A DNA stretch of 64,000 nucleotides from Enterobacter chuandaensis (GCF_003594915.1 NZ_QZCS01000020.1:16960-80959), one strand, 5' to 3'; numbered from the stretch's first letter, positions 1 to 10,155 are shown. Translations and numbers: made by a program. Notes: a model not told the origin generated them from the sequence alone.

Positions 1-715
1 TTCGCGAGCGGGCGTCGTTTTCAATACTCACCTGCGTCTCGTATTCATACCCTTCCCGCAGGCCAGAAGCCTCAAGCACGCGGGTGAGCACCACTTCTCC
101 CCAGTTGCCCTGGGTTTTGTTGTCCCCTTTCAGCGCGCGCGTCAGGTTGACCGCCTCCTGCGCCATCTGGGCATTCAACTGCTGGAGATTACGGATCTCA
201 TGCGCCAGCGTGTGCCGCTCGCGGGCTTCCTGACCAAAACTGTCCTGCACCTGACGACGAAAGCCGTCCAGCTGTTCGCGTAGCGGCGTCAGCAGGCTGT
301 TCAGGCTCTGGCGGTTCTGTTCGTCAACGCGGCGGTTGCTGTGCTCGAAAATACGGTTGGCGAGGTTCTCAAACTGTTCGCTAAGGCGCTGCTCGCTGTT
401 GATCATCTGGCGGATTTTGTCTTCCGCATGCAGCTGGGTGGACTCAAGACGGGTGGTCACTTCGCGGAGATCGGCCTCCAGCGAGGTATTGATATCACGC
501 AGATTGCGCAGTTCATTATTGAGCAGTTCGCACTCGTCGCGCCAGTGTTCACTCAGCGCAAGCTGTTGTTTTGCTGCGCTGAGGTCAGCGACAATCTCTT
601 CGCGCTCTGCCAGCTGCTCGGCTTTCTGCTGCGCGTGCTGGTAGCTGGAAATCAGCCAGCCTATCCCCGCGCTTACCAGCGCAATCACCGCATAAACCAG
701 GATTGAGATATCCAC
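1..715 (-). CDS. rmuC: RmuC, DNA recombination-limiting protein (N-terminal part, 3' end outside window)
   Basis: RmuC limits recombination at inverted repeats and carries a nuclease-like domain after a long coiled coil. About 238 codons are present. The protein opens with a hydrophobic segment (VDISILVYAVIALV) that looks like one membrane anchor, followed by Glu/Gln/Ala-rich coiled coil and the start of the conserved RmuC domain (GNWGEVVLTRVLEASGLREG region). The GTG at 715 is chosen because an AGGGGG ribosome-binding sequence lies 5 bases upstream and because it aligns with the E. coli start (MDFSIM). The gene runs off the left edge. It lies downstream of udp on the same strand, separated by udp's terminator. 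Confidence 0.93.
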   Translation of the reverse strand, partial: MDISILVYAVIALVSAGIGWLISSYQHAQQKAEQLAEREEIVADLSAAKQQLALSEHWRDECELLNNELRNLRDINTSLEADLREVTTRLESTQLHAEDKIRQMINSEQRLSEQFENLANRIFEHSNRRVDEQNRQSLNSLLTPLREQLDGFRRQVQDSFGQEARERHTLAHEIRNLQQLNAQMAQEAVNLTRALKGDNKTQGNWGEVVLTRVLEASGLREGYEYETQVSIENDARSR

Positions 716-807
716 AATGCCCCCTGCATCCTCGTATAACCCGCACAAAATAGAATTGTGCTGTATAAACGTCCAGTTTGAAAGGGTTTTCCTGCGAGGC
801 GTTACGC

Positions 808-838
808 AAAAAATAAAGGCCGAACGTGTCGGCCTTTT
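808..838 (-). terminator. Intrinsic terminator of udp
   Basis: On the minus strand a 9-bp perfect stem (AAAGGCCGA, 5-base loop, TCGGCCTTT; 815-837) is followed by a T-rich run read from 814 to 808. It lies 17 bases beyond the udp stop codon and separates udp from rmuC. Confidence 0.85.
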
Positions 839-854
839 ATCTCAGAAAGGAGAA

Positions 855-1616
855 CTAGATCAGGCGGCGAGCCGCTTCCACCACGATTTTCACCGCGTGA
901 CTTTCGGTCTGCTTCATGGTTTCGGCGTTCGGGATCTCCTGCTGGGTGCGGTTGACGATAACGCCCGCCACCATACCGGCACGCAGACCCTGGCTTGCGC
1001 ACATGGTCAGCAGCGTTGCGGATTCCATCTCGTAGTTCATCACGCCCATAGACTGCCACTCTTCCATTGAGCCTTTGAAGCGGCTCACCACGCGACCAGA
1101 GAAGGTGTCGTAACGCTCCTGGCCCGGGTAGAAGGTATCAGAAGAGGCAGTTACGCCTACGTGAGTGGTTGCGCCCACGGATTTCGCCGCTTCAACCAGC
1201 GCGGTGGTGCATTCGAAATCTGCCACTGCCGGGAATTCCATCGGCGCAAAATGCAGACTTGCGCCATCCAGACGCACGGATGCGGTCGTCACCAGCACGT
1301 CGCCGACGTTGATGTGCGGCTGAATCGCGCCGGTGGTACCGATACGCAGGAAAGTACGAATGCCCAGCTGCGCCAGCTCTTCCACGGCGATAGAGGTAGA
1401 CGGGCCACCGATACCGGTAGAGCACACAATCACCGCTTTGCCATCCAGCTCTGCGCGCCAGGTGGTGAATTCACGATGGGCAGCCAGCTTGACCGGCTTA
1501 TCCATCAGCGCGGCGATCTTTTCCACACGCTCTGGATCGCCAGGGACGATAGCGAGCGTAGCCCCTTGTAAATCGTTTTTAGTGAGGCCGAGATGAAAAA
1601 CATCAGACTTAGACAT
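855..1616 (-). CDS. udp: Uridine phosphorylase
   Basis: This enzyme cleaves uridine with phosphate to uracil and ribose-1-phosphate for pyrimidine salvage in the cytosol. The 253-residue length equals that of E. coli Udp, and nearly every position matches, including the phosphate/ribose-binding GDPERV and GTTGAIQ regions and the NYEMES segment that contacts ribose. The start [10 protein letters not shown] is the usual one. In E. coli udp is controlled by CRP and CytR, and a CRP-type site is visible upstream at 1741. It is transcribed as a single gene ended by the hairpin at 808-838. Confidence 0.98.
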   Translation of the reverse strand: MSKSDVFHLGLTKNDLQGATLAIVPGDPERVEKIAALMDKPVKLAAHREFTTWRAELDGKAVIVCSTGIGGPSTSIAVEELAQLGIRTFLRIGTTGAIQPHINVGDVLVTTASVRLDGASLHFAPMEFPAVADFECTTALVEAAKSVGATTHVGVTASSDTFYPGQERYDTFSGRVVSRFKGSMEEWQSMGVMNYEMESATLLTMCASQGLRAGMVAGVIVNRTQQEIPNAETMKQTESHAVKIVVEAARRLI

Positions 1617-1740
1617 AGGTGACTCCTCTGTGGGTCGGTTAGTCAGAAGAAGTAAAACGGTACTTTACAGAAGCGGTAAGCATAATTTCGTGACGCATCT
1701 CACCATGAATGAAAATGATTGCATTGAATTTCCACCAAAG

Positions 1741-1756
1741 AGTGATTCACATCACA
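1741..1756. promoter_or_regulatory. CRP-binding site in the udp/ysgA intergenic region
   Basis: AGTGATTCACATCACA matches the CRP consensus TGTGA-N6-TCACA at nine of ten positions. It sits 125 bp before udp and 116 bp before ysgA, where E. coli has the CRP/CytR control region of udp. Assignment to udp follows from the known regulation of that gene; an effect on ysgA is possible. Confidence 0.7.
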
Positions 1757-1871
1757 TTAACAAGTTATATCGTCGGGTGCTGCACAAAAGATAGACCGTT
1801 TAAGGCACTGTGGGTTGTTAACCTGGTGTCTATATTTACCTTTGCGCTAACTCATTGGTACGGAGAATGCC

Positions 1872-2678
1872 ATGACTGAAAAAACCGGATTTGCACCTGC
1901 TGCGGCTCCGCATGCTTCAACCATCGTCTCAACCTCAGAAGACGCCATTACTGCGGGCGAGACCTCCATCCCCTCGCAGGGGGAGAATATGCCTGCTTAT
2001 CACGCGCGCCCCAGGTCGGCAGACGGCCCGCTGCCCATCGTGATAGTGGTTCAGGAGATTTTCGGCGTTCACGAACATATCCGCGATATCTGCCGCCGCC
2101 TGGCACTTGAAGGATATCTGGCCGTTGCGCCAGAGCTCTACTTCCGTCAGGGCGATCCCAATGACTACAGTGATATCCCGACGCTGTTCAGTAACCTGGT
2201 GAGCAAAGTGCCAGATGCGCAGGTGCTGGCCGATCTCGACCACGTTGCCAGCTGGGCGGCGCGCAACGGCGGTGACCCGCACCGTCTGATGGTGACCGGC
2301 TTCTGCTGGGGCGGGCGCATTAGCTGGCTGTATGCCGCGCATAACCCGCAACTGAAAGCTGCTGTGGCCTGGTACGGCAAACTGGTGGGCGAAAAAACGC
2401 TGAATTCACCGAAGCAGCCTGTTGATATCGCAACGGATCTGAATGCGCCCGTATTAGGGCTGTATGGTGGTCAGGATACCGGCATCCCGCTTGATACCGT
2501 CGAGACCATGCGTCATGCGCTACGCGCGGCGAATGCCAAGGCGGAGATTGTGGTGTATCCGGATGCCGGACACGCGTTTAACGCCGATTATCGTCCGAGC
2601 TATCACGCGGAATCCGCGAAAGATGGCTGGCAGAGAATGCTGGCGTGGTTTAGCCAGTACGGCGGGAAAAAAGCGTAA
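1872..2678 (+). CDS. ysgA: Dienelactone hydrolase family protein YsgA
   Basis: An alpha/beta hydrolase of the dienelactone hydrolase family, 268 residues against 271 in E. coli. The nucleophile elbow carries cysteine instead of serine (GFCWGG), as in true dienelactone hydrolases, and the catalytic histidine lies in AGHAFNADY. The acidic triad member is probably the Asp of YGGQD. No signal peptide is seen, so it should be cytosolic. The physiological substrate in enteric bacteria is not established. It is divergent from udp and convergent with metE, with a REP element between the two stop codons. Confidence 0.93.
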   Translation: MTEKTGFAPAAAPHASTIVSTSEDAITAGETSIPSQGENMPAYHARPRSADGPLPIVIVVQEIFGVHEHIRDICRRLALEGYLAVAPELYFRQGDPNDYSDIPTLFSNLVSKVPDAQVLADLDHVASWAARNGGDPHRLMVTGFCWGGRISWLYAAHNPQLKAAVAWYGKLVGEKTLNSPKQPVDIATDLNAPVLGLYGGQDTGIPLDTVETMRHALRAANAKAEIVVYPDAGHAFNADYRPSYHAESAKDGWQRMLAWFSQYGGKKA

Positions 2679-2683
2679 AAAAA

Positions 2684-2712
2684 GCCCGGTGGCGGCTACG
2701 CCTTACCGGGCC
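2684..2712. repeat. REP element between ysgA and metE
   Basis: GCCCGGTGGCGGCTACGCC followed by TTACCGGGCC: an imperfect palindrome of the enterobacterial REP type. The same sequence recurs at 14534, 18074, 21990, 22036, 49033, 51467 and 51512. It lies between two convergent genes and may stop transcription or stabilise mRNA 3' ends. Confidence 0.85.
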
Positions 2713-2721
2713 TGCTCGTTA

Positions 2722-4983
2722 TCAAGCCTGACGCAAATTCTGCGCCGCCTTCACCATGTTGGCGAGCGCCGCACGCGTCTCCGGCCAGCCGCGGGTTTTC
2801 AGCCCGCAGTCCGGGTTCACCCACAAACGTTGCGCCGGAATGCGCTGAGCGGCTTTTTTCAGCAGCGCCTCAATCCACTCCACGCTCGGGACGTTCGGAG
2901 AGTGAATGTCGTACACGCCCGGTCCGATTTCGTTCGGATAGTCGAACTCCTTAAACGACTCCAGCAGCTCCATATCTGAACGCGAGGTCTCGATGGTGAT
3001 GACGTCAGCATCCAGCGCGGCAATCGAATCCATGATGTCGTTAAATTCGCAGTAACACATGTGGGTGTGGATCTGGGTGTCGTCCTTCGCCACCGCGGCG
3101 TTGATGCGGAACGCTTCCACGCCCCACTGCAGGTAGGCATCCCAGTCGCTGCGGCGCAGCGGCAAACCTTCGCGCAGCGCCGGTTCGTCAATCTGGATGA
3201 TGCCAATGCCCGCCGCTTCCAGATCCGCCACTTCATCACGCAGCGCCAGGGCGATCTGTTTGGCGATGGTTTCACGGGTCACGTCTTCACGCGGGAACGA
3301 CCAGCAGAGAATGGTCACCGGGCCGGTCAGCATCCCTTTCACAGGCTTATCCGTCAGGGACTGGGCGTACTTCGCCCATTCAACGGTGATCGGTTCTGGA
3401 CGGCTGACGTCACCGATGACCACCGGCGGCTTCACGCAGCGGGAGCCGTAGCTCTGCACCCAGCCGTTCTGAGTAAAGACGAAGCCGTCCAGGTGTTCAC
3501 CGAAGTATTCTACCATGTCGTTACGCTCGGCCTCGCCGTGCACCAGCACGTCCAGCCCCAGGCGTTCCTGCTCGATAATCGCCTGCTTGATGTGTTCCGC
3601 GATGCCGGTGCGGTAGTGATTCGCATCCAGATTGCCCTTTTTGAAGTCCAGGCGCAGGCCGCGGATCTCCGTCGTCTGCGGGAAGGAGCCGATCGTCGTG
3701 GTCGGCCATGCGGGAAGGTTGAAGCGGGCGCGCTGGGCTTCGGCGCGCACTTCATACGGGCTCTGGCGCTGGCTGTCCTGGGCGGTGATGGCCGCCAGAC
3801 GTTTTTCTACCGCCGGGTTGTGCACGCGAGCCGAGTGACTACGCGCCTGAATCGGGGCGCTCCAGTCGGCAATCGCCGCCGTGTCGCCGCTGTTCAGGGC
3901 GTCGCGCAGCAGCGTCAGCTCTTCACATTTTTGCAGGGCGAAGGCAAACCAGCTTTTCACTTCAGGGTCGAGGCGGGTCTCCACGCTGAGATCGATCGGA
4001 CTGTGCAGCAGGGAGCAGGAAGAGGCCACCCACAGTTCACGTTTGCCGACGATGTCCTTGATTTGTGCGTATTTCTCGGTCAGATCGGCACGCCAGACGT
4101 TACGACCGTTGACCAGACCAGCAGAAAGCAGCCAGTCTGCAGGCAGGCGCTTGTGCAGCAGCGCCACATCGTCCTTACCGTGAACCAGGTCAACGTGCAG
4201 GCCCTGAACCGGCAGCGCGATAATGGTCTTCAGGTTCGGCGTCACGCCTTCAAAATAGGTGGTCAGCAGTAGCTTCACCTGACCGGTAAGCGCGTCATAC
4301 GCCAGTTTAAAGGCATCGAGCCACTCCTGCGGCAGCTCCAGCACCAGCGCGGGTTCGTCGATTTGTACCCACTGAATGCCGCGCTTGCCCAGCTCAATCA
4401 GCACCTGTTTGTAGACCGGCAGAATATCGTTCAGCAGGCTGAGGCGGTCAAACTGCTCGCCCTTCACTTTACCCAGCCACAGGTAGGTTACCGGCCCCAG
4501 CAAGACGGGCTTCACCTGGTGGCCCAGCGCCAGCGCTTCATCCACTTCGTCCAGAAGCTGCGTCCAGGTCAGCTTAAACTGCTGACCTTTCACGAACTCC
4601 GGCACCATATAGTGATAGTTGGTGTTAAACCACTTGGTCATTTCCGCCGCTGCCGCTGGCTCACCCGTTGGCGCACGGCCACGGCCGATGCGGAACAGGG
4701 TATCGATATCTACCGATCCATCTTTGTTCTGATGACGAGCCGGCACGTTGCCCAGCAGCAGGCTGGTCGTCAGAACATGGTCGTACCAGGCGAAATCGCC
4801 CACCGGCAGCAGGTCAATGCCCGCCTGCTTTTGCTGATCCCAGTGACGGGCACGCAGCTCGCGCCCCACCGCCAGCAGTTCTTCACGGGTGGCGTTGCCT
4901 GCCCAGTAGCTTTCTTGCGCTTTTTTCAGCTCGCGACGCAGACCAACGCGAGGAAAACCGAGAGTGTGATTGCGGATTGTCAT
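2722..4983 (-). CDS. metE: Cobalamin-independent methionine synthase
   Basis: MetE transfers the methyl group of 5-methyltetrahydropteroyl-tri-L-glutamate to homocysteine, the last step of methionine synthesis without vitamin B12. The 753-residue length is exactly that of E. coli. The zinc ligands are present in HTHMCYCEF (about residues 641-643) and in [11 protein letters not shown] near the C-terminus (about 726). The start [14 protein letters not shown] is standard. It is divergent from its activator gene metR, with three tandem MetJ boxes and a MetR-type site between them. Its 3' end faces a REP element and ysgA. Confidence 0.98.
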   Translation of the reverse strand: MTIRNHTLGFPRVGLRRELKKAQESYWAGNATREELLAVGRELRARHWDQQKQAGIDLLPVGDFAWYDHVLTTSLLLGNVPARHQNKDGSVDIDTLFRIGRGRAPTGEPAAAAEMTKWFNTNYHYMVPEFVKGQQFKLTWTQLLDEVDEALALGHQVKPVLLGPVTYLWLGKVKGEQFDRLSLLNDILPVYKQVLIELGKRGIQWVQIDEPALVLELPQEWLDAFKLAYDALTGQVKLLLTTYFEGVTPNLKTIIALPVQGLHVDLVHGKDDVALLHKRLPADWLLSAGLVNGRNVWRADLTEKYAQIKDIVGKRELWVASSCSLLHSPIDLSVETRLDPEVKSWFAFALQKCEELTLLRDALNSGDTAAIADWSAPIQARSHSARVHNPAVEKRLAAITAQDSQRQSPYEVRAEAQRARFNLPAWPTTTIGSFPQTTEIRGLRLDFKKGNLDANHYRTGIAEHIKQAIIEQERLGLDVLVHGEAERNDMVEYFGEHLDGFVFTQNGWVQSYGSRCVKPPVVIGDVSRPEPITVEWAKYAQSLTDKPVKGMLTGPVTILCWSFPREDVTRETIAKQIALALRDEVADLEAAGIGIIQIDEPALREGLPLRRSDWDAYLQWGVEAFRINAAVAKDDTQIHTHMCYCEFNDIMDSIAALDADVITIETSRSDMELLESFKEFDYPNEIGPGVYDIHSPNVPSVEWIEALLKKAAQRIPAQRLWVNPDCGLKTRGWPETRAALANMVKAAQNLRQA

Positions 4984-5011
4984 GGTATGCCCCTTGTGAA
5001 ATTCGTTATTT

Positions 5012-5035
5012 AGACGTCCAGATGTTTACACTTCT
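5012..5035. promoter_or_regulatory. Three tandem MetJ boxes in the metE-metR control region
   Basis: AGACGTCC, AGATGTTT and ACACTTCT stand head to tail and match the 8-bp met box AGACGTCT at 7, 5 and 5 positions. MetJ with S-adenosylmethionine binds arrays of two or more such boxes. Their place between the divergent metE and metR starts fits repression of both, as in E. coli. Confidence 0.85.
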
Positions 5036-5086
5036 ATAATTGGCAGGTACTGTATATTCCTCAAGCGCAAAATGTTCATGGCGAAG

Positions 5087-5099
5087 TGAAGGACTTTCA
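5087..5099. promoter_or_regulatory. Candidate MetR-binding site at the metR start
   Basis: TGAAGGACTTTCA fits the MetR consensus TGAA-N5-TTCA exactly. Its last base is the A of the metR start codon. That position would suit autorepression, but a 13-bp motif with eight fixed bases can occur by chance, and the E. coli sites that activate metE lie nearer that gene. Confidence 0.4.
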
Positions 5100-6052
5100 T
5101 GATCGAGATTAAACACCTGAAAACGCTACAAGCGTTGCGGAACTGCGGTTCGCTCGCGGCGGCTGCGGCCACGCTGCACCAGACGCAGTCCGCCCTTTCT
5201 CACCAGTTCAGCGATCTGGAGCAACGCCTCGGCTTCCGTCTTTTTGTGCGCAAAAGCCAGCCTCTGCGCTTTACGCCGCAGGGGGAAATTCTGCTGCAGC
5301 TGGCGAATCAGGTACTGCCGCAGATCGCCAGCGCGCTGCAGTCCTGTAACGAGCCACAGCAGACGAAACTGCGCATCGCCATTGAGTGCCACAGCTGTAT
5401 TCAGTGGCTGACCCCCGCGCTTGAGAACTTTCGTCAGAAGTGGCCGCAGGTGGAGATGGACTTCAAATCCGGCGTGACCTTTGACCCGCAGCCGTCGCTG
5501 CAGCAGGGCGAGCTGGATCTGGTGATGACCTCTGACATACTGCCGCGCAGCGGCCTGCACTATTCGCCGATGTTTGATTTTGAAGTGCGCCTGGTACTGG
5601 CGCCGGATCATCCTCTGGCTGCCAAAACGCGCATCACGCCGGAAGAGCTGGCAACGGAAACGCTGCTGATTTACCCGGTCCAGCGCAGTCGCCTGGATAT
5701 CTGGCGTCACTTCCTGCAACCAGCAGGCATTAGCCCGCAGCTGAAAAGCGTGGATAACACCCTGCTGTTGATTCAGATGGTGGCAGCCAGCATGGGTATT
5801 GCGGCGCTGCCGCACTGGGTGGTGGAGAGTTTTGAGCGTCAGGGACTGGTAGTCACCAAAACCCTGGGGGAAGGACTGTGGAGCCGGCTGTACGCCGCCG
5901 TGCGCGATGGCGAGCAGCGTCAGCCGGTTACGGAGGCGTTTATTCGCTCAGCGCGGAACCACGCGTGCGACCACCTTCCGTTTGTGCGGAGCGCGGAGCG
6001 ACCCAGCGGCGATGGACCCACAGTGAAGCCAGGATCACCGCTCCCCCAATAA
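5099..6052 (+). CDS. metR: MetR, LysR-type regulator of methionine genes
   Basis: MetR activates metE and metH in response to homocysteine. The 317 residues match E. coli MetR in length. An N-terminal winged helix-turn-helix (about residues 4-62, [21 protein letters not shown]) is followed by a type 2 periplasmic-binding-like effector domain. It is divergent from metE. Its last 113 bases overlap the convergent yigM coding region, so the variable C-terminus (about 37 residues) is read antisense to the yigM 3' end. Confidence 0.97.
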   Translation: MIEIKHLKTLQALRNCGSLAAAAATLHQTQSALSHQFSDLEQRLGFRLFVRKSQPLRFTPQGEILLQLANQVLPQIASALQSCNEPQQTKLRIAIECHSCIQWLTPALENFRQKWPQVEMDFKSGVTFDPQPSLQQGELDLVMTSDILPRSGLHYSPMFDFEVRLVLAPDHPLAAKTRITPEELATETLLIYPVQRSRLDIWRHFLQPAGISPQLKSVDNTLLLIQMVAASMGIAALPHWVVESFERQGLVVTKTLGEGLWSRLYAAVRDGEQRQPVTEAFIRSARNHACDHLPFVRSAERPSGDGPTVKPGSPLPQ

Positions 6053-6839
6053 GGAAGCTCGGCCAGTGCGGCTGTTCCTGCCAGATGGCGAGGTTCACCA
6101 GCAGCCCCGCCGGTACGTGCACGTTGTTCATGATCCCCAGCGTCCCGGCGTCGACCTGGGTAGCGCCGTAGTTCCACATAAAGTAGCCCAGCCCCGACGC
6201 CACCACGCCCAGCCAGACCAGAACGCCCCACTGTACGGTGGTGGTCGGCAGCTTTTGCGGGTTGCCGAGCATAAACCACGCCGCCACCGCGACGATCGCC
6301 GCGCCCATGTAGAACCACGCAAACGCGTTATGTTGCGGCATCGGGCGGGTTTCCATCAGGCGCTTGTAGCCCACCATGCCGATGGCGAAACTGATGTTGG
6401 CAAGCTGGACGAACATCAGCCCGGTCCAGAAGTGATCGCTCACCTTGTCGTAGCGAATGATCGCCGCCCCCACCACCGCCAGCGCGGCGCTCAGCAGGTA
6501 TCCCCAGCGCAGACGGCGCCTGCTGAGCAGATCGTAGATCAGCGTGATGTAGAGCGGCGTCAGCACGGTGAACAGCAGGAATTCGGAGACGGAAAGGTAG
6601 ACGTAGGCCCGGAAGCTGAACAGGTACATGATGCCGAGCTGCATCGCTCCCACCAGCATATACAGCAGAATGGTTTTCAGCGATTGCCCGCGGGTGCGCA
6701 GGAACGGCAGGAATACCAGCGCCGCCAGCCCCACGCGCATCAGCACCGAAAAGTAGCTGTCGACCAAACCGGCAAGGTATTCGCCAATCAGGCTAAAGGA
6801 GAAGGCCCACAGGATAGTGGTGATAATGAGTAGCGCCAC
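5940..6839 (-). CDS. yigM: Biotin transporter YigM (EamA family)
   Basis: YigM imports biotin in E. coli. It is a ten-helix member of the drug/metabolite transporter superfamily with two EamA repeats. The 299 residues are hydrophobic throughout, with conserved stretches such as [20 protein letters not shown] and [17 protein letters not shown]. The start at 6839 is GTG; E. coli has a few extra residues at this end, so it is only fairly certain. The 3' end overlaps metR by 113 bp. A 15-bp palindrome lies 46 bp upstream of the start. Confidence 0.92.
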   Translation of the reverse strand: MALLIITTILWAFSFSLIGEYLAGLVDSYFSVLMRVGLAALVFLPFLRTRGQSLKTILLYMLVGAMQLGIMYLFSFRAYVYLSVSEFLLFTVLTPLYITLIYDLLSRRRLRWGYLLSAALAVVGAAIIRYDKVSDHFWTGLMFVQLANISFAIGMVGYKRLMETRPMPQHNAFAWFYMGAAIVAVAAWFMLGNPQKLPTTTVQWGVLVWLGVVASGLGYFMWNYGATQVDAGTLGIMNNVHVPAGLLVNLAIWQEQPHWPSFLIGGAVILASLWVHRRWVAPRSAQTEGGRTRGSALSE

Positions 6840-6884
6840 AATGCTTGTCTCTCAGAAAGAAGGAGAGGCATTGTAGCGAACTCT

Positions 6885-6899
6885 TCAGTTGACAACTGA
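6885..6899. promoter_or_regulatory. Palindrome upstream of yigM
   Basis: TCAGTTG-A-CAACTGA is a perfect inverted repeat with 7-bp arms in the 82-bp gap between yigL and yigM. It could be an operator for the biotin transporter gene. It does not fit the BirA operator spacing as I know it, so the binding protein is unassigned. Confidence 0.3.
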
Positions 6900-6921
6900 G
6901 CAATAAATAATCGAATGAAGA

Positions 6922-7722
6922 TTATTCAAGGAACAGTTTGCGCAGATACTTCGGAACCGCGTTGTCTGCGTTGGTGCCGATGACTTCCAGCTCCGGGTGC
7001 AGATCCTTCAGGCGCTGGTGGGCGTTTTCCATGATGCAGCCTTTGCCCGCCATGGAGAGCATTTCGGCGTCGTTCATGCCGTCGCCGAAGGCGATGCAGT
7101 CTTTCAGCTCAAAGCCCAGACGTTTTGCTACCGCTTCAAGCGCGTGACCTTTGGAGACGCCCCCCGCCATTACTTCCAGACAGGTCAGCGTGGAGAAGCT
7201 CACGTTCACGCGATCGCCCCAGCGGGCGTTGATCGCCTGCTCCAGCGGCAGCAGCTCTTCGTGGCTTTCACAGGTAAAGAACACCTTGCTGATCCCTTCT
7301 GGATCCAGCAGGCCAGGCTCGTACAGTGAGTACTGGAATACGGCTTCCTTGAAAAAGCGCATCTCATCCGGGCGGTGGCGGTTCATGAACCATTCGTCGT
7401 CGCGGTAAACGTTGGTGACGATATCTGGGTTGTTATGAACCACGCCGAACAGATCGGCGGCAATATCGCGATCCAGATTGTGGGTGAAGATCAGGTTGCC
7501 GTCCGTGTCGTGTACGCGAGCACCGTTGGAGGTGATCATGTACGATTTGATCTCCAGGTTATCGCGGATCTGCCCCACGTCCACGTGGTGGCGCCCGGTG
7601 GCGAACACAAAGTTCACGCCACGGGCAGTCAGGAGTTTTAAGGTCTCTTTCGCGTAAGGCGACAGGGTGTGGTCGGGGGAAAGCAGCGTGCCATCTAAAT
7701 CAGATGCAACAACCTGATACAT
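6922..7722 (-). CDS. yigL: HAD-family sugar phosphatase YigL
   Basis: YigL is a Cof-type haloacid dehalogenase phosphatase that hydrolyses phosphosugars and pyridoxal phosphate. In E. coli and Salmonella it relieves glucose-phosphate stress: the small RNA SgrS stabilises a pldB-yigL mRNA piece and raises YigL synthesis. The 266 residues match E. coli. HAD motif I is DLDGT (Asp8/Asp10), motif III is Lys in GGVSKGHAL, and motif IV is GDGMND. The start MYQVVASDLDG at 7722 was preferred to an in-frame upstream extension of 71 codons because it matches the family. It lies 31 bp after pldB. Confidence 0.97.
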   Translation of the reverse strand: MYQVVASDLDGTLLSPDHTLSPYAKETLKLLTARGVNFVFATGRHHVDVGQIRDNLEIKSYMITSNGARVHDTDGNLIFTHNLDRDIAADLFGVVHNNPDIVTNVYRDDEWFMNRHRPDEMRFFKEAVFQYSLYEPGLLDPEGISKVFFTCESHEELLPLEQAINARWGDRVNVSFSTLTCLEVMAGGVSKGHALEAVAKRLGFELKDCIAFGDGMNDAEMLSMAGKGCIMENAHQRLKDLHPELEVIGTNADNAVPKYLRKLFLE

Positions 7723-7753
7723 AGGGATTTCAACCTCTGGTGGAAAACAATAA

Positions 7754-8746
7754 TCAATTATGCCTGTTGAAAAAATCAACAATGGCGTTGAGCGCGACTG
7801 AGCGCATAGCGTCCTTTTCAAAAAGGATCTCATGGTACGCACCGTTGATGACCAGCGGTTTACCCCCTTCACAAGGGTGACCGGCTGCAGCGCGCAGTTC
7901 ACAATAGCGGTCATGCATGCGGTTATCCACCACACGCTCTTCCTCCGCCTGAATCAGAAGCGTCGGCGTGTCATCATCGCCTACGCCCGCCAGCACCTGC
8001 TCACCGGCATGAATACCTTCCCGCACCCAGTGCCAGGTGGGGCCGCCAACGCGCAAGCGCGGTTCATCGGCATAAAAGCGCAGGTTGCGGCGATAGCGCT
8101 GCCGACTGTGGGTCAGAACGTTGATGGCGAACGGCAATGCGCGCCAGCGTCCGGTTCCGATGGCATAGCCTTCACGAATGCGCTGATGGCCCTCAGCCCA
8201 GTCGAGAAGATGGCGCACCATCCAGTCGGGAAAACGAATGACAATACCGTACATCGGCGCGGTGAGCGCAATGGCGTCGCACTGGTGCTCATACCGCTGC
8301 AAAAACAGCGTCGAAATGGCGCCGCCCATGGAGTGCGCAAGGATATATCGCTTGCGCCAGGGGCCAGGCTGCACTTCCTGCTGCCAGAACGCGGCAAAAT
8401 CGTCGACGTAATCGCTGAAGTTATCCACGTGCCCACGGTGCGTATCCGGCAGCATACGACCGGACAACCCCTGTCCACGGTGGTCGATGATCAGCACGTC
8501 GAACCCCATATGGACCAGGTCGTAGGCCAGTTCGGCATATTTGACGTAGCTTTCGATACGTCCGGGGCAGACGACAATCACCCGGTCATTTTTTACATTG
8601 CGGAAACGAACGAAGCGCACCGGGATGCCCCCGACGCCCGTAAACTCATCTTCCTCACGCTGCCGCCAGAAATCGGTCAGCGGCCCCATAGAGAAAGCAG
8701 CAAAAGCGTTTTCTCGTGTTTCCCAGTCCTTTTTCTGCTGAAACAT
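7754..8746 (-). CDS. pldB: Lysophospholipase L2
   Basis: PldB removes the remaining acyl chain from lysophospholipids at the inner membrane. It is an alpha/beta hydrolase with nucleophile elbow AHSMGG, Asp in QAEEERVVDNRMHDR and His in NGAYHEILFE. It has 330 residues, about ten fewer than E. coli PldB because the C-terminus ends at FFNRHN. The start MFQQKKDWETREN is chosen by homology; another ATG lies five codons upstream. Gene pair pldB-yigL is co-oriented, as in E. coli. Confidence 0.95.
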   Translation of the reverse strand: MFQQKKDWETRENAFAAFSMGPLTDFWRQREEDEFTGVGGIPVRFVRFRNVKNDRVIVVCPGRIESYVKYAELAYDLVHMGFDVLIIDHRGQGLSGRMLPDTHRGHVDNFSDYVDDFAAFWQQEVQPGPWRKRYILAHSMGGAISTLFLQRYEHQCDAIALTAPMYGIVIRFPDWMVRHLLDWAEGHQRIREGYAIGTGRWRALPFAINVLTHSRQRYRRNLRFYADEPRLRVGGPTWHWVREGIHAGEQVLAGVGDDDTPTLLIQAEEERVVDNRMHDRYCELRAAAGHPCEGGKPLVINGAYHEILFEKDAMRSVALNAIVDFFNRHN

Positions 8747-8856
8747 TGGGTTTCCACTCACGTAATCCAGGGAATATCGTTTTTTTCGTCACTGGTCACA
8801 AAATGACGCAATAATAGCGTATTGTGGCATAAAAATAGACGGTTCGGGAGTTTCAA

Positions 8857-9477
8857 ATGACCTTCGAGTGGTGGTTCGCCTACCTGCTGACATCCATAAT
8901 CCTCAGCCTTTCACCCGGCTCGGGGGCTATTAACACCATGACCACCTCCATCAACCACGGCTACCGCGGTGCGGCGGCGTCGATTGCCGGTTTGCAGACC
9001 GGGCTGGGCATTCACATTGTGCTGGTCGGGATTGGTCTGGGGACGCTGTTCTCCCGCTCGGTGCTGGCCTTTGAGGTGCTGAAATGGGCCGGTGCGGCGT
9101 ATCTGATTTGGCTGGGCATTCAGCAGTGGCGCGCGGCAGGCTCGATTGACCTGAATACGCTCTCCCGGACGCAAACGCGCGGTCACCTGTTTAAGCGCGC
9201 GGTGTTTGTGAACCTGACGAACCCGAAAAGCATTGTGTTCCTCGCCGCCCTGTTCCCGCAGTTTATCGTGCCGCATCAGCCCCAGGTGATGCAGTACGTG
9301 GTGCTGGGCGCGACCACCATTATCGTCGATATTATCGTGATGATTGGTTACGCGACGCTGGCGCAGCGGATAGCGGCGTGGATTAAAGGGCCTAAGCAGA
9401 TGAAGGCCCTGAATAAAGTCTTTGGTTCGCTGTTTATGCTGGTGGGCGCGCTGCTTGCGTCAGCGCGTCATGCTTAG
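8857..9477 (+). CDS. rhtB: Homoserine/homoserine lactone efflux protein RhtB
   Basis: RhtB exports homoserine and its lactone. It is a 206-residue LysE/RhtB-family membrane protein with about six helices. The N-terminal segment [12 protein letters not shown] and the [18 protein letters not shown] motif are typical. Length and sequence match E. coli RhtB. It converges on rhtC, the stop regions overlapping by four bases (9474-9477), an arrangement that gives the two exporters complementary 3' ends. Confidence 0.97.
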   Translation: MTFEWWFAYLLTSIILSLSPGSGAINTMTTSINHGYRGAAASIAGLQTGLGIHIVLVGIGLGTLFSRSVLAFEVLKWAGAAYLIWLGIQQWRAAGSIDLNTLSRTQTRGHLFKRAVFVNLTNPKSIVFLAALFPQFIVPHQPQVMQYVVLGATTIIVDIIVMIGYATLAQRIAAWIKGPKQMKALNKVFGSLFMLVGALLASARHA

Positions 9478-10094
9478 CGAGAGATGATGAGATGAATGCC
9501 GAAGCCGGCGAACAGCGCGCCGGCGAAGCCGTCGATCCACTTCGCGATGCGCTGGTAGCCGCGGCGCATCGCCGGTAAGGCGAACAGGCTGGCCACGATG
9601 GTAAACCAGGCGAAGGTCTCAACGACAATCAGCAGGAAGATCCCCCAGCGCGCGCCCGCGCCGACGCTGTCGCCCACAAACAGCGAGAATACGGAGCCGA
9701 AATAGATAATCGCTTTCGGGTTCGCCAAGTTGGTCAGCAGCCCTTTCACAAAGCTGCGGCCGCCCGTTGCCAGCTCCACCTTGGGCTCTTCCGGTTTTTT
9801 CTCTTCTTTCTTTAATGCCCCGCGCAGCATCTGGTAGCCCATCCAGCACAGATACAGCCCGCCACCGACCATAATGATGTTATGCAGCCAGGCCATCTTC
9901 GCCAGGATCAGGTTCAGACCGAGCAGCGCGACCGCCGCCCAGACCATAACGCCCATGGTAATACCGAGCACGCCCATCATCGCCTCTTTGCGGGAGCGGC
10001 TGACGGCCGTTTGTGACACGAAGAAAAAGTCAGGGCCAGGGCTCATCAGCGCAACGATGTGCACTAATGCCACGGTGAGAAATAGCATTAACAT
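9474..10094 (-). CDS. rhtC: Threonine efflux protein RhtC
   Basis: RhtC exports threonine. It is a 206-residue LysE/RhtB-family protein with [21 protein letters not shown] near the N-terminus and [18 protein letters not shown] in the middle, both diagnostic for the RhtC branch. The start [14 protein letters not shown] agrees with E. coli. It lies 61 bp downstream of recQ on the same strand and overlaps the rhtB stop by four bases. Confidence 0.97.
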   Translation of the reverse strand: MLMLFLTVALVHIVALMSPGPDFFFVSQTAVSRSRKEAMMGVLGITMGVMVWAAVALLGLNLILAKMAWLHNIIMVGGGLYLCWMGYQMLRGALKKEEKKPEEPKVELATGGRSFVKGLLTNLANPKAIIYFGSVFSLFVGDSVGAGARWGIFLLIVVETFAWFTIVASLFALPAMRRGYQRIAKWIDGFAGALFAGFGIHLIISR

Positions 10095-10155
10095 AATTAG
10101 CTCGCGGGAAAATAATGTAGTGAGTCATCATCCTGGCACTTTTTTGGCCGGCTGA

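Noticed and set aside
3061..4272. A 403-codon open frame antisense to metE
   Set aside because: Lies wholly inside metE, which is intact and highly conserved; composition is that of a codon-bias shadow.
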